Below, one piece after another: positions 26,640 through 36,379 of a stretch of 64,000 bases of DNA. Both the position numbers and the translations under genes were made by a program. Each line of letters opens with the position of its first letter. Within the stretch, counting starts at the first letter, position 1. This DNA comes from Pseudogulbenkiania ferrooxidans 2002. Its GTDB lineage: Bacteria; Pseudomonadota; Gammaproteobacteria; Burkholderiales; Chromobacteriaceae. The DNA lies in assembly GCF_000174355.1 (NCBI RefSeq), contig NZ_ACIS01000003.1, positions 124,001 through 188,000 of the forward strand, in the 5' to 3' direction. The notes beneath the pieces were generated by a model. That model did no database searches. It was not told the origin of the DNA and saw nothing but the letters and a program-made list of their open reading frames with translations.

Positions 26640-28133
26640 ATGACGACCACCGGGGGTAAGATGCGTCACGCATTAAGCAATCACCGAACAAACCTCATCA
26701 CGATTGCCACGTTGGCAATGTTCAGCCGCGGACTTGACCCAGAGTATTCTCGCGGCGTACAGCAGGAACTCGCCCGGCTGAAAGGGCCCGCCCGGGAGTC
26801 GGATAGCCATATTCGGGACCTGACGGCGCTGCTCTGGTGTTCGATTGACAACGACGACTCCCGTGACCTTGACCAACTGACGGCAATCCAGCCCCTGGCA
26901 CGAGGTTCGGTGCGGGTATTCGTAGCGGTTGCCGACGTTGATGCACTCATCACAAAGGGATCACAAATTGACGAGCATGCCCGCGTCAACACCACTTCCG
27001 TTTACACCTCGGCACGCGTTTTTCATATGCTGCCCGAACGTTTGTGCACCGATCTAACTTCCCTCAACCCCGACGAAGACCGCTTGGCCCTAGTGACCGA
27101 GATGGAGTTCACCTGCGACGGTGTCCTGGTCCACCCGACCATTTACCGCGCCCTGGTTCGCAACAAGGCCCAGCTCGCTTATGACGATGTCTCCGCCTGG
27201 ATCGAAGGGACAGGCGAGTTGCCCGCCGCGGCGCAACGCATCACGGGGATGAACACCCAGTTGCGCATGCAGGATGAGCTTGCCCAAAAATTAAGGGTGC
27301 TGCGACGTGCACAGGGCTCCCTGGAATTTGAAACCTTCCAACCCAGGGCAGTATTCCATGGCGAACAAATCACCGACATAAAACAGCAGGAGCAAAACCG
27401 GGCACGTCAGCTGATCGAAGAACTGATGATCGCCACCAACGGCTGCACAGCACGCTTCTTGGCTCAGCAAGGGAGTGCCTCTCTGCGGCGGGTGGTGCGC
27501 TCGCCCGAACGCTGGCAGCGCATCGTCAGCGTGGCCAACGGTTATAACGCGCAGCTTCCCAGCCAGCCTGATGGCCAGGCGCTCGAAGCCTTTCTCGCTC
27601 TTCAACACAAGACCGACCCGCTGCGCTTTCCCGATCTTTCGCTCGTGATCGTAAAACTGATGGGCTCGGGAGAATACGTGGTAGAGCGGCCCCATGGGCC
27701 ACCTATCGGTCACTTTGGCCTGGCCGTGCAGGACTACATGCACTCTACGGCACCCAATCGGCGCTTCCCGGACTTGATCACATTACGTCTGCTCAAGGCG
27801 GCACTGGCCGGTAGCGTGTCGCCATACTCCAATGATGAACTGGACGAACTGGCCTTGCACTGCACCATGCAAGAAGACGCCGCACGAAAGGTGGAGCGAC
27901 AGCTCCGCAAGTCTGAAGCGGCTCTGCTGCTGCATTCGCGAATCGGACAACGCTTTGATGCCCTGATAACCGGCAGCGGGGACGAAGGCAGTTGGGTGCG
28001 TATTTTTGAACCGCCGGCGGAGGGGCGGCTGACTGGCGACTTGCCCGAGTTGAAAGTTGGGCAACTAGTACGGGTGCGATTGGTGTCCACATCCGTGGAG
28101 CGAGGCTTCATTGACTTCGTTCTCGTACACTAA
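26640..28133 (+). CDS. RNB-domain ribonuclease (RNase II/R family, short form)
   Basis: A 497-residue protein carrying the RNB exonuclease core. The magnesium-binding Asp cluster is in CSIDNDDSRDLDQLT (about residue 70), with the downstream YMHSTAPNRRFPDLITLRLL motif of the active-site channel. It lacks the N-terminal cold-shock domains of RNase II and R, and a reduced S1-like segment ends the protein. Start is ATG 26640 (GGTGGA upstream) or ATG 26661 (GGGGGTAAG upstream). A mgtA-type gene follows 45 bp later. GC and codon use are lower than in flanking core genes, suggesting acquisition. Confidence 0.88.
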   Translation: MTTTGGKMRHALSNHRTNLITIATLAMFSRGLDPEYSRGVQQELARLKGPARESDSHIRDLTALLWCSIDNDDSRDLDQLTAIQPLARGSVRVFVAVADVDALITKGSQIDEHARVNTTSVYTSARVFHMLPERLCTDLTSLNPDEDRLALVTEMEFTCDGVLVHPTIYRALVRNKAQLAYDDVSAWIEGTGELPAAAQRITGMNTQLRMQDELAQKLRVLRRAQGSLEFETFQPRAVFHGEQITDIKQQEQNRARQLIEELMIATNGCTARFLAQQGSASLRRVVRSPERWQRIVSVANGYNAQLPSQPDGQALEAFLALQHKTDPLRFPDLSLVIVKLMGSGEYVVERPHGPPIGHFGLAVQDYMHSTAPNRRFPDLITLRLLKAALAGSVSPYSNDELDELALHCTMQEDAARKVERQLRKSEAALLLHSRIGQRFDALITGSGDEGSWVRIFEPPAEGRLTGDLPELKVGQLVRVRLVSTSVERGFIDFVLVH

Positions 28134-28178
28134 CTCCCGCGTTTTGCGGGAATGAGCAGACGATACCAAGGCGGCTCT

Positions 28179-30746
28179 ATGAAATCCAAGGTGTGGTGGC
28201 TTGAGTCGCTGACGGGTGAACCTGACCATCTTTCCAAGCTCAATGCCGGGTTGTCCAGTGCCGAGGCAAGAAAGAGGCTTGCCCAATTCGGCCCCAACCT
28301 GTTCCGGGAACGAGACGAAAAATCGTTGCTACGGCAGTACCTCAGCCGCTTCAAGAACCCTCTGGTCCTCATCCTCCTCGTCGCCAGTGCTGTTTCGGCT
28401 TTTACCGGAGAGGTCACAAACTTCCTCATCATCAGCTTCATTGTGCTGCTGAGCGTCACGCTGGACTTTGTGCAGGAACACCGTGCCAACCAGGCTGCCG
28501 ATAAGCTACGGCAATCTGTTTCCATTCGCGCCATCGTGGTACGTGATAGTCAGAACAAGGAGATTTCGGTAGCTCAAGTCGTTCCCGGCGATCTCGCGTT
28601 GCTGTCGGCCGGCGACTTGATCCCTGCCGACGGACGCGTTCTTGAAGCACGCGACTTCTTCGTCAAGCAGGCGCTGCTGACGGGGGAGACCTACCCAGTA
28701 GAGAAGCACCCTGGCGAGCTCCCTACTACGGCCACTGAAATTCAGGAAGCGACCAATGCGGTATTCATGGGCACTTCGGTCATCAGCGGCAGCGCCCGTA
28801 TCCTCGTAGTCAAGACCGGCACCGCGACCGCCATTGGTGAAATCGCGGACAGCATCTCCCGACAAGCGCCCGCGACATCGTTCGAGCTGGGCGCGCGCCG
28901 CTTCGGCATGCTGATCATGCGCTTGACGGTGTTGATGGTGCTGTTCGTATTGCTCGTGAATCTCTGGTTTCACAAGCCGTGGCTGGATTCATTCTTGTTC
29001 GCCGTGGCGCTCGCCGTGGGCCTGACGCCGGAACTCTTGCCGATGATCATTTCGGTCACCTTGGCGCGTGGCGCATTGCGGATGGCCAAGAAGCACATGA
29101 TCGTCAAACGACCCGCGGCCATTCAGGACCTGGGCTCGATGGACATGCTGTGCACAGACAAAACGGGCACGCTGACCGAAGCCAAAATCACGATGGAACG
29201 GCATGTCGATGCAGAAGGCCAATCGAGCGAGCGGGTATTGGAACTCGCCTATTTGAACAGTTTCTTCGAAAGCGGCCTGAAGAACCCTCTCGATGAAGCT
29301 ATCCTCAACCACCAACATGTCGACGTGACGTCCTGGAAAAAAGTGGATGAAGTCCCATTCGACTTCGAGCGTCGTTGTGTCTCGGTGCTACTGGATAACG
29401 GCCAAGACCGATGGCTAGTAGTGAAGGGAGCGGCCGATGAAATAGTCGGCCTGTGCACCCATTATGAAACGCAAGGTAGCCCACTCCAGCGCCCGCTGGA
29501 TGAGTCCGCCCGATCGGTGATTCAGACCCAGTACCACGCCCTCGAGGCGGAAGGCTTCCGCGTGCTGGGTATCGCCTGGCGCCAGGTGGCACAGGATCAT
29601 CCCCACGCGGTGCTGAGTGACGAAACGGAACTCGTACTGGCCGGGTTTGCCGCCTTCCTCGACCCGCCCAAAAAGAGCGCCGCCTCGGCACTCAAGGCAC
29701 TGGAAAACGCAGGGGTAACCATCAAGATCGTTACGGGCGACAGTGATCTCGTCACCCGGCATGTCTGCACCCAACTCAACATACCTGTCACGGGACTTCT
29801 GACTGGCAAGGAAATCGAGCAGATCGACGACCACACCCTGCGTGCCAGGGTCGAAACGGCTAACCTCTTCTGTCGAGTCAATCCAGCCCAGAAGGATCGC
29901 GTGATCCAGGCACTCAAGGCGCGCGGTCATGTGGTCGGATACCTGGGGGATGGCATCAACGATGCACCATCGCTGCATTCGGCAGATGTCGGTATCTCGG
30001 TCGATTCGGCGGTGGATGTCGCCAAGGAAGCGGCCGACATGATCCTGCTGAAACACGATCTGCATGTGCTGCATGAGGCGGTACTGGAAGGGCGTCGTAC
30101 TTTTGGCAACATCATGAAGTACATCATGATGGGAACCAGTTCCAACTTCGGCAACATGTTCAGCATGGCCGGCGCTTCGCTGTTTCTGCCTTTCCTGCCG
30201 ATGTTGCCGACACAGATTCTGCTCAACAACATCCTTTACGACGTCTCGGAAGTGCCGATCCCGCTCGACGAGGTTGATGCCGAGGAAATTGCCAGCCCGC
30301 GAGTGTTGGACCTGAGTTTCATCCGCAACTTCATGCTGGTGATCGGGCCGATTAGTTCAGTGTTCGATTTCATGACGTTCTACGTGATGCTGGCTGTCTT
30401 GCACGCGGACGAAAAGCTGTTTCAAACGGGCTGGTTCGTCGAATCGCTGTGTACCCAGGTGCTGGTGATTTTCATCATTCGAACCCGCGGGAGCCCCCTG
30501 AAAAGTCGTGCCAACCCGATTCTGACGGCGACATCGCTACTGGTGGTGGCCGTCGCGATGCTATTACCGTTCACACCATTAGGGGTCCATTTCCGATTTG
30601 AACCGCCGCCCGCGCGCTTTTTTTTCATCCTGAGTGGCATGGTGCTTGTCTATCTGTTTGTTGTCGAACTGGCTAAACAAGGCTTTTACCGATGGTCGAT
30701 GGCGAATCACCATCGTCGCCACCGCTTTCGAGCCAGGGCGGCTTGA
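28179..30746 (+). CDS. mgtA: Magnesium-translocating P-type ATPase (MgtA-like)
   Basis: An 855-residue P3B ATPase importing Mg2+. The actuator domain has LTGETYPVEK, the phosphorylation site is CTDKTGTLTEAKI (about residue 325), the hinge is YLGDGINDAPSLHSADVGISVD, and about ten membrane helices flank these domains, including NILYDVSEVPIPLDEVD. Start ATG 28179 has AAGG upstream; ATG 28152 in frame is an alternative. No PhoP box or Mg-sensing leader is recognisable. It probably shares a transcript with the RNB gene; CCCGC/GCGGG (28137-28151) between them has no U-tract. Confidence 0.93.
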   Translation: MKSKVWWLESLTGEPDHLSKLNAGLSSAEARKRLAQFGPNLFRERDEKSLLRQYLSRFKNPLVLILLVASAVSAFTGEVTNFLIISFIVLLSVTLDFVQEHRANQAADKLRQSVSIRAIVVRDSQNKEISVAQVVPGDLALLSAGDLIPADGRVLEARDFFVKQALLTGETYPVEKHPGELPTTATEIQEATNAVFMGTSVISGSARILVVKTGTATAIGEIADSISRQAPATSFELGARRFGMLIMRLTVLMVLFVLLVNLWFHKPWLDSFLFAVALAVGLTPELLPMIISVTLARGALRMAKKHMIVKRPAAIQDLGSMDMLCTDKTGTLTEAKITMERHVDAEGQSSERVLELAYLNSFFESGLKNPLDEAILNHQHVDVTSWKKVDEVPFDFERRCVSVLLDNGQDRWLVVKGAADEIVGLCTHYETQGSPLQRPLDESARSVIQTQYHALEAEGFRVLGIAWRQVAQDHPHAVLSDETELVLAGFAAFLDPPKKSAASALKALENAGVTIKIVTGDSDLVTRHVCTQLNIPVTGLLTGKEIEQIDDHTLRARVETANLFCRVNPAQKDRVIQALKARGHVVGYLGDGINDAPSLHSADVGISVDSAVDVAKEAADMILLKHDLHVLHEAVLEGRRTFGNIMKYIMMGTSSNFGNMFSMAGASLFLPFLPMLPTQILLNNILYDVSEVPIPLDEVDAEEIASPRVLDLSFIRNFMLVIGPISSVFDFMTFYVMLAVLHADEKLFQTGWFVESLCTQVLVIFIIRTRGSPLKSRANPILTATSLLVVAVAMLLPFTPLGVHFRFEPPPARFFFILSGMVLVYLFVVELAKQGFYRWSMANHHRRHRFRARAA

Positions 30747-31231
30747 TGTAGTCAAGCAAGCGCCAGCCCTGCCGTGCTCGGGGTGATTGCGAAGCCGCCC
30801 GCCATGCATAGCAACCACCGGGGCACCCGACATCACGCGACACAGGCGTCGAACGATTTCACCACGCTGTTGCATCCTCGGTTGAATCCGCCCCCACCGA
30901 GGGCCGGCCTGTCCACAGTATGTGCAGACCGGCCGCGGCGGTCGAGGATAGAGTCCACGGAAGTGGTGTAAATGCAGGCCGCAGCACACCATGGCGGAGC
31001 CTGCAGAGGGCCTGCCAGACAACACCCCGCTACTGGGCGTGTAAACCTGGAAAACCGGACCAGAGTTCGGCCCTGAAATTTACACCACCTTGACGGACGC
31101 TATCGACATTATTGAATTCATGAACAGAGCCCGCCTATAAGAATACGGGCATTTGTTATGAAGACAATGACGTGCAGGGCTAGCCGTATGCAGGATCCCG
31201 CTCAAGTCTTAGAAGCCACTTACCTACCGCC
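30747..31231. other. Intergenic region with an IS256-like inverted-repeat remnant
   Basis: About 485 bp between convergent mgtA and the YdiJ-type gene. It contains the inverted-repeat element at 30963-31088. A short ORF at 30774-30971 has no supporting features. The rest shows nothing recognisable. Confidence 0.5.
30963..31088. mobile_element. MITE-like element with IS256-type ends
   Basis: Perfect 11-bp inverted repeats GTGGTGTAAAT (30963-30973) and ATTTACACCAC (31078-31088) enclose about 104 bp without an ORF. The GGTGGTGTAAAT terminus resembles IS256-family ends as I recall them. No clear target duplication is seen. Confidence 0.45.
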
Positions 31232-34200
31232 CTACCGCCCACCGCCCCGCACCTCATCCAGCAAGACTTGCAGCGGATGGCGAAGCTGACGGCCGGCAAA
31301 GCGCTTGGTCTGACTCCGGCATGAGTAGCCGGTCGCCAGCGCCTCGCCCTCACTCGCCGGAGCGTCAACATGAGCGGCCCACGATTGCTGGAAGATGACC
31401 TCTGAAGTCGACACATTGCGTGCTTCGTGGCCATAGGTGCCAGACATGCCGCAGCACCCTGTCGGCTGTACCAGCAGCTGCAAGCCGCGGCGCTTGAATA
31501 GCTGCTCCCACTGCCGGTTGCTGTCCGGTGCATTGGTCTTTTCCGTACAATGGGGCAACAAGCGGTAGCGGGTGCCTACCTGCGTGACGGCCTCCGGCAA
31601 TGCCTGCTGCAACCACTCCTGCGGCAGCAAAACCTGCGGCGGCGTCCCCATTTCCGGCACTTTGGCGTACTCCTGCCGGTAGGTCAGCGTCATCGCGGGG
31701 TCCAGGCCAACCAGAGGGATGTCGAACTGGCCAACTTCCTGCAACTGACTCGCATTGCGTATCGCTGCTTTTGCGAAGGCGTGAAGAAAGCCCTGCACAT
31801 GCAGCGGTTTGCCGTTCGGGCTTAGCGGGGCAACCCACACCTGATAGCCCAAACGCGCGGCCAGCTCTATGAAGGCACTGAACAGCTCCGTCTCGAAGTA
31901 ACGGGTAAAGGCATCCTGCACCAGGATTACGCTACGGGCACGCTGTTCACCCGACAACCTGGACAAGGCCTGGGGCGTGGCCGGCCGGACGTCCCAGCGG
32001 CGCAGCGTATCCGCCAGCTTGAAGCGGCTGAAGAGCGGGCTGTCGACAATACCGACATGCCGGGTGAGAAGTTTGCACACCCAAGTTTGGCTCATCAGGC
32101 CATTGTAGAGAGCCGGCACCTTGGCGAGATACGGCATGCTGTATTCCAGCGAGCCGATCATGTAATCGCGCAAAGGGCGCAAGTATTGGCGGTGGTACAG
32201 TTCCAGAAAGCGCGAGCGAAACTCGGGTACGCTGACCTTGACGGGGCATTGGCCGGTACAGGACTTGCATGCCAGGCAGCCCGCCATGGCGTCGTAGACC
32301 TCATGCGAAAAATCCGCCCTCCCCCGCCGCGCCGCCCGGCTATTGCGCCAGCGCTTGAGGAAGCTTCCAGCAAAGGACTGGCGCTGGCGCGCGACCTCGA
32401 GCACATCCACCCCGGCTTGTCCTTGCAGGCGCAGCCATTCCCGCATCAGCGAAGCCCGCCCTTTCGGGGAATGGACACGGTCGCGTGTCGCCTTCCATGA
32501 GGGGCACATCGCATCGTCGGGGTCGAAGTTGTAGCACGCGCCGTTGCCGTTGCAATGCATGGCGGTGCCATAGCTCTGCCAGACGCGCTCGTCGATTTGC
32601 CGGTCGAGCTCCCCGCGCGTGCTCACCTCATCGATCTTCAATAGCTGGATCGTGCTGGCTGGCGGCGTGGCGATCTTGCCCGGATTGAACTGGTTATAGG
32701 GGTCGAACACCGCCTTTAGCTGTTGCAGAGACGGGTAAAGTTCGCCGAAGAATGCCGGAGCGTACTCCGAGCGCACCCCCTTCCCATGCTCACCCCACAA
32801 CAACCCGCCATAGCGTTGCGTCAACGCGGCGACGCCATCGGAAATCGGCCGGACCAGTGCGGCTTGCTGCGGATCTTTCATATCCAGTGCGGGCCGCACG
32901 TGCAGCACGCCGGCATCGACGTGGCCGAACATGCCGTACTGCAGCTTGTACTGATCCAGCAGCGCCCGGAATTCAGCGATGAAGTCCGCCAGATTCTCCG
33001 GCGGCACCGCCGTGTCTTCCACAAAAGGCTGCGGACGCGCTTCGCCCTGGATATTGCCCAACAGGCCGACCGCGCGCTTGCGCATGGCGTACACCCGCTT
33101 TACTTCGGCCTCTCCCACCGCAATGGTATGGCCCAGGCGTTCCACGGTCGTATCCGTGCGCAGGTGAGCGATGAAATCGGCCACCTGCGCATCGACCTGC
33201 CCGGCATCATCGCCGCTGAATTCGATGAGGTTGATCCCCAGGGTCTCGCGGTCTTTGTCCTGAGGAAAATACTCACCCACGCTATTCCAGACGATATCCT
33301 GCATGGCCAGCAGCAATACCTTGGAATCGACGGTCTCGATCGACAGCGGGTTAAGGGCCAACAGGGCACGCGTGTCGCGCAGCGCGTCCATGAAACTGCC
33401 GTAGCGCACATTCACCAGCACCGAATAATTCGGTATCGGCAGCACATTGAGCTTGGCCTCGACGACAAAACCCAGCGACCCCTCGGCGCCGCAGAGCACG
33501 CTGTTGAGGTTGAACCGTCCATCCGGTTCGCGTAAGTGGGCCAGGTCGTAGCCGGTCAGACAACGGTTGAGTTTGGGAAACTTGGCTTCGATCAGCGCCG
33601 CTTTTTCTTCACTGATCTGGCGCGCCGCACGGTACACCTTGCCCACGCGGTCCTGACGAGCGCATTGCTGCTCCAGCTCTTGCTCATCTAGTGGCCTGCC
33701 ATGCAGGCGCTCGCCGCCCATCAGCACAAAATCAAGCGCCAGGACATGGTCGCGGGTCTTGCCGTAGGTACAGCTCCCCTGCCCGCTCGCATCGGTATTG
33801 ATCATTCCGCCGATGGTCGCCCGGTTGGACGTGGACAGCTCGGGCGCGAAGAACAGTCCATACGGCTTGAGGGCGGCATTGAGCTGATCCTTGACCACCC
33901 CTGCCTGTACCCGCACCCACCGTTCCTCGGGGTTGATTTCCAGGATGCGGTTCATGTGACGGGAGAGATCGACCACCACGCCATGGGTCAGCGATTGCCC
34001 ATTGGTGCCCGTTCCGCCACCACGGGGGGTGAGCACCACATCCCGATAAGACGGCGTATCCATGAGAGCCGCCAGGCGCTGCACATCGTGGGCATCGGCA
34101 GGGTAAACCGCCGCCTGGGGCAGGCGCTGGTAGATGGAGTTATCCGTCGACAGCACCGTTCGAGTGCCGTAGTCGGCACTGATCTCTCCAACAAACCCAC

Positions 34201-34279
34201 TCGCCTTGAGTGCGTCGAGGAACGCACGAGTCGTTGAGGGCAGTTCTGCGTCTGTTTGGGCGAGTAGAGCAATCGACAT
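31232..34279 (-). CDS. ydiJ: D-2-hydroxyglutarate dehydrogenase-type flavo-iron-sulfur protein (YdiJ-like)
   Basis: A 1015-residue protein, close to E. coli YdiJ (1018). Order: FAD_binding_4 domain (about 45-225; LTPRGGGTGTNGQSLTHGVVVDLSRHMNR in part), FAD-linked oxidase C-domain (about 270-535; GEHGKGVRSEYAPAFFG), 4Fe-4S ferredoxin part (CNGNGACYNFDPDDAMCPS near 585 and CLACKSCTGQCPVKV near 690), then a C-terminal CCG-type domain (PTGCCGMSGTYGHE). It oxidises D-2-hydroxyglutarate or a related hydroxy acid. A divergent LysR gene starts 145 bp away and is the likely regulator. Confidence 0.93.
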   Translation of the reverse strand: MSIALLAQTDAELPSTTRAFLDALKASGFVGEISADYGTRTVLSTDNSIYQRLPQAAVYPADAHDVQRLAALMDTPSYRDVVLTPRGGGTGTNGQSLTHGVVVDLSRHMNRILEINPEERWVRVQAGVVKDQLNAALKPYGLFFAPELSTSNRATIGGMINTDASGQGSCTYGKTRDHVLALDFVLMGGERLHGRPLDEQELEQQCARQDRVGKVYRAARQISEEKAALIEAKFPKLNRCLTGYDLAHLREPDGRFNLNSVLCGAEGSLGFVVEAKLNVLPIPNYSVLVNVRYGSFMDALRDTRALLALNPLSIETVDSKVLLLAMQDIVWNSVGEYFPQDKDRETLGINLIEFSGDDAGQVDAQVADFIAHLRTDTTVERLGHTIAVGEAEVKRVYAMRKRAVGLLGNIQGEARPQPFVEDTAVPPENLADFIAEFRALLDQYKLQYGMFGHVDAGVLHVRPALDMKDPQQAALVRPISDGVAALTQRYGGLLWGEHGKGVRSEYAPAFFGELYPSLQQLKAVFDPYNQFNPGKIATPPASTIQLLKIDEVSTRGELDRQIDERVWQSYGTAMHCNGNGACYNFDPDDAMCPSWKATRDRVHSPKGRASLMREWLRLQGQAGVDVLEVARQRQSFAGSFLKRWRNSRAARRGRADFSHEVYDAMAGCLACKSCTGQCPVKVSVPEFRSRFLELYHRQYLRPLRDYMIGSLEYSMPYLAKVPALYNGLMSQTWVCKLLTRHVGIVDSPLFSRFKLADTLRRWDVRPATPQALSRLSGEQRARSVILVQDAFTRYFETELFSAFIELAARLGYQVWVAPLSPNGKPLHVQGFLHAFAKAAIRNASQLQEVGQFDIPLVGLDPAMTLTYRQEYAKVPEMGTPPQVLLPQEWLQQALPEAVTQVGTRYRLLPHCTEKTNAPDSNRQWEQLFKRRGLQLLVQPTGCCGMSGTYGHEARNVSTSEVIFQQSWAAHVDAPASEGEALATGYSCRSQTKRFAGRQLRHPLQVLLDEVRGGGR

Positions 34280-34423
34280 AGCGGCAACCGTAGTGATGAG
34301 CCAAGGAGAAACCTTGACCTGTCTGCATGAGATGGAAGTGGCATTCCCACAATGGTGCTAGTATCCCTGAGCCACTTCACGGCAACAAACGACAATTTCA
34401 CAGCAAAAGAATGAGTAAAACTC

Positions 34424-35308
34424 ATGAATCATCGGCGCCTGACACCCTCGATGTCGCTACTGCTGGTATTCGAGTCCGCGGCTCGACATGAGAGCTACAC
34501 GCGTGCGGCGGAAGAGCTGTCGCTCAGCCAGAGCGCCATCAGCCGCCAGGTGCAGGCGCTCGAGGAGCATCTGGGGCTCAAGTTATTCCGGCGCGAAGGA
34601 AGATCGGTCAGGCTGACCGATGCGGGACGTCGTTACTACCTGGAGTTGAGCGAAGCGCTGGGACGCATCCGTAGCGCGACCTTGCAAGCCATGTCTTCGC
34701 AATCAGGGACCGGGGCACTACGCCTGGCAACGCTGCCGACGTTCGGGTCCAAATGGCTGTTGCCGCGCCTGCATGAGTTCTATGCAAGCCACCCTGGCGT
34801 GACGATCCACATCCATTCGCGAATAGGGGATATCGATTTCAATACCAGCGAGATCGATGCCGCCATCACCGTCGGCACCGGCGATTGGCCCGGGATGATG
34901 GCGCATCGGCTATACAACGAATTTCTCGTTGCCATTGTCGATCCGTCCGGAGTTGAAGACGGCCAAGACATAGCGCCGGATTGGGCCATGAAGCAGACCT
35001 TGCTGACGGTCGCCAGCAATCCGCAAGCCTGGGCCGAGTGGTTCTCGCACTATCACCTCGATCATCGCCAAATGCGCATGGGGCCGAGCTTCGAACTCAC
35101 GTCCCACTTGATCCAGGCGGTCAGGGCAGGCATCGGCATCGGCCTGGTGCCACAGGCCCTGATAATGGACGAACTGCAACGCAAAGAACTCATCACTATT
35201 GGCGAGGCCATCGCCAGCCCGCGCAGCTATTACCTGGTTTACCCCCCGAGAAATGCCTCGCTCCCTTCCTTGACTGCATTTCGAGACTGGCTGCTCAGCG
35301 CTTGCTGA
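34424..35308 (+). CDS. LysR-family regulator (GcvA-like)
   Basis: A 294-residue LTTR: HTH LLVFESAARHESYTRAAEELSLSQSAISRQVQALEEHLG (quoted parts under 20 residues each are TRAAEELSLSQSAISRQVQ and ALEEHLGLKLFRREG), then a type 2 substrate-binding fold with LPTFGSKWLLPRLHEFY. It is divergent from the YdiJ-type gene and probably controls it, perhaps in response to a 2-hydroxy acid. The rightward transcript ends near the left edge of the transposon at 35428. Confidence 0.92.
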   Translation: MNHRRLTPSMSLLLVFESAARHESYTRAAEELSLSQSAISRQVQALEEHLGLKLFRREGRSVRLTDAGRRYYLELSEALGRIRSATLQAMSSQSGTGALRLATLPTFGSKWLLPRLHEFYASHPGVTIHIHSRIGDIDFNTSEIDAAITVGTGDWPGMMAHRLYNEFLVAIVDPSGVEDGQDIAPDWAMKQTLLTVASNPQAWAEWFSHYHLDHRQMRMGPSFELTSHLIQAVRAGIGIGLVPQALIMDELQRKELITIGEAIASPRSYYLVYPPRNASLPSLTAFRDWLLSAC

Positions 35309-35490
35309 GTAAGAATAAACTCCTTCTCTGTTCCCCCTGCTTGGAGGTTGCAGCCGGGTTGGAGGGCATACTCCCCCAGAGGAGGCCTAGCCCCGTCGCA
35401 AGGCGAGCGTTCGTTCAAATCAGGCACTGTCTACGACTTTAATAAATCGTCTACGACTATATTTGCGCAGAACAACAGATATTCTGGTCT

Positions 35491-35630
35491 ATTAAAGTCG
35501 AAAACAAGCCCCCTGCTCTAGCAAGGCTTTAAGAGGCCCTGTTTCAGTTGGAGTTTTGGCTAAAGTCGAAAACAAACCGGCCCCACTGAAGCAACTCTCT
35601 CACAAACCATCAATTAAAGTCGAAAACAAC
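35491..35630 (+). repeat. Left-end repeated transposase-site-like motifs
   Basis: Three copies of the unit TAAAGTCGAAAACAA: 35491-35508, 35559-35576 and 35613-35630. Spacings of about 68 and 54 bp are irregular. All point inward, mirrored by copies at the right end. Confidence 0.7.
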
Positions 35631-35706
35631 TAACTCGTCATCTGCCTGCAAGCCTTATCCAGACAGGGATGTCGCACCTCATGATCACACTGAAAGCTTA
35701 CCGCTA

Positions 35707-35818
35707 AGAGCAACCGATACGCTACCCGGCAGTTCATCCGCCTTTGCTTCCATTGGAAGGCAACCCGCGCTACGTCAGCTATCTGTCGGGTAGCTGATGG
35801 TAGCGGTATGCCTGCTCT
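35707..35818. repeat. Long imperfect inverted repeat (nested hairpin)
   Basis: Outer arms 35707-35726 and 35799-35818 match at about 15 of 20 positions (AGAGCA ... TGCTCT). Inner arms GCTACCCGGCAG (35721-35732) and CTGTCGGGTAGC (35783-35794) match at 11 of 12. It could fold as single-stranded DNA or RNA of about 112 nt. Role unknown; a recombination site or structured RNA are candidates. Confidence 0.5.
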
Positions 35819-35861
35819 AAATGACTGCTTTCCTCAGCGGCAAAGGACGGCATCCGACCCA

Positions 35862-35899
35862 AAGCTGTCGTTTCCTGGTCATAACGAAAACGACAGCTT
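35862..35899. repeat. 12-bp perfect inverted repeat
   Basis: AAGCTGTCGTTT and AAACGACAGCTT around a 14-bp loop, inside the transposon and upstream of the first cassette gene. No U-tract follows, so a terminator is unlikely. Confidence 0.55.
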
Positions 35900-36028
35900 A
35901 GAGTTATCATGCCGCCGTTGTAGCGGTCGACGGGGACACGGCCAAGGCATCCAGCGTATTGCGGGTTGATATACGGACAAGCCTATGACGAACACCTTGA
36001 AAAATATGGTGTTTGAGTACAATAATGG

Positions 36029-36376
36029 ATGTCAGCAATAACTATTAATATACGGGCCCGTGTGTCTGTATATACACTGTTAGACAGGTATATGGATGCG
36101 TTTGAAGAAACTAACCTGGCTGTTGAAGCATTCTCTGAATGGAGTATGCCTTGGTTGTTTATGGAAAATATTTTAAGTAATCCGTCATTGTCTGTCGCAG
36201 CAATAGACGTCCTGTTGGATGTCTGGAATAAAGCACTTGAGGAAAAGTATTGGAAAGATGCAGATCTTTCCGCCTGCTCTCAAATTGCGAAAGCAGATTT
36301 GGCTGCTAATTTTCCTCAGTTAAAAATAGAAACAATTGAAGCAATCGTTAGGGCCGCATCTTACCAGTGGCGTTAA
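36029..36376 (+). CDS. Hypothetical cassette protein 1
   Basis: A 115-residue acidic, helical protein (MSAITINIRARVSVYTLLDR ...). I do not recognise a family. It has no signal peptide or membrane helix. GC is well below that of core genes. Its TAA lies four bases before the RYYYAAC-type core site of the first attC-like element, the usual spacing in an integron cassette. The ribosome site is weak, so expression may depend on an upstream promoter in 35900-36020. Confidence 0.65.
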   Translation: MSAITINIRARVSVYTLLDRYMDAFEETNLAVEAFSEWSMPWLFMENILSNPSLSVAAIDVLLDVWNKALEEKYWKDADLSACSQIAKADLAANFPQLKIETIEAIVRAASYQWR

Positions 36377-36379
36377 TCG

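Larger units (their letters stand above)
35309..36028. other. Gap holding the left end of the transposon and two hairpins
   Basis: No gene in 720 bp. It contains the proposed left end of the transposon (from 35428) with repeated ATTAAAGTCGAAAACA motifs at 35491, 35559 and 35613, a long imperfect inverted repeat at 35707-35818, a 12-bp hairpin at 35862-35899, and a short inverted repeat AACACC/GGTGTT near 35991-36013 before the first cassette ORF. Confidence 0.6.

Noticed and set aside
30774-30971. 65-codon ORF between mgtA and the YdiJ-type gene
   Set aside because: No ribosome site or recognisable features, and it runs into the inverted-repeat element.
35491-35630. CRISPR-like array
   Set aside because: Only three copies of a 15-18 bp unit, with spacers of unequal length and mirrored copies at the right end of the element; better read as transposase sites. 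No cas genes.
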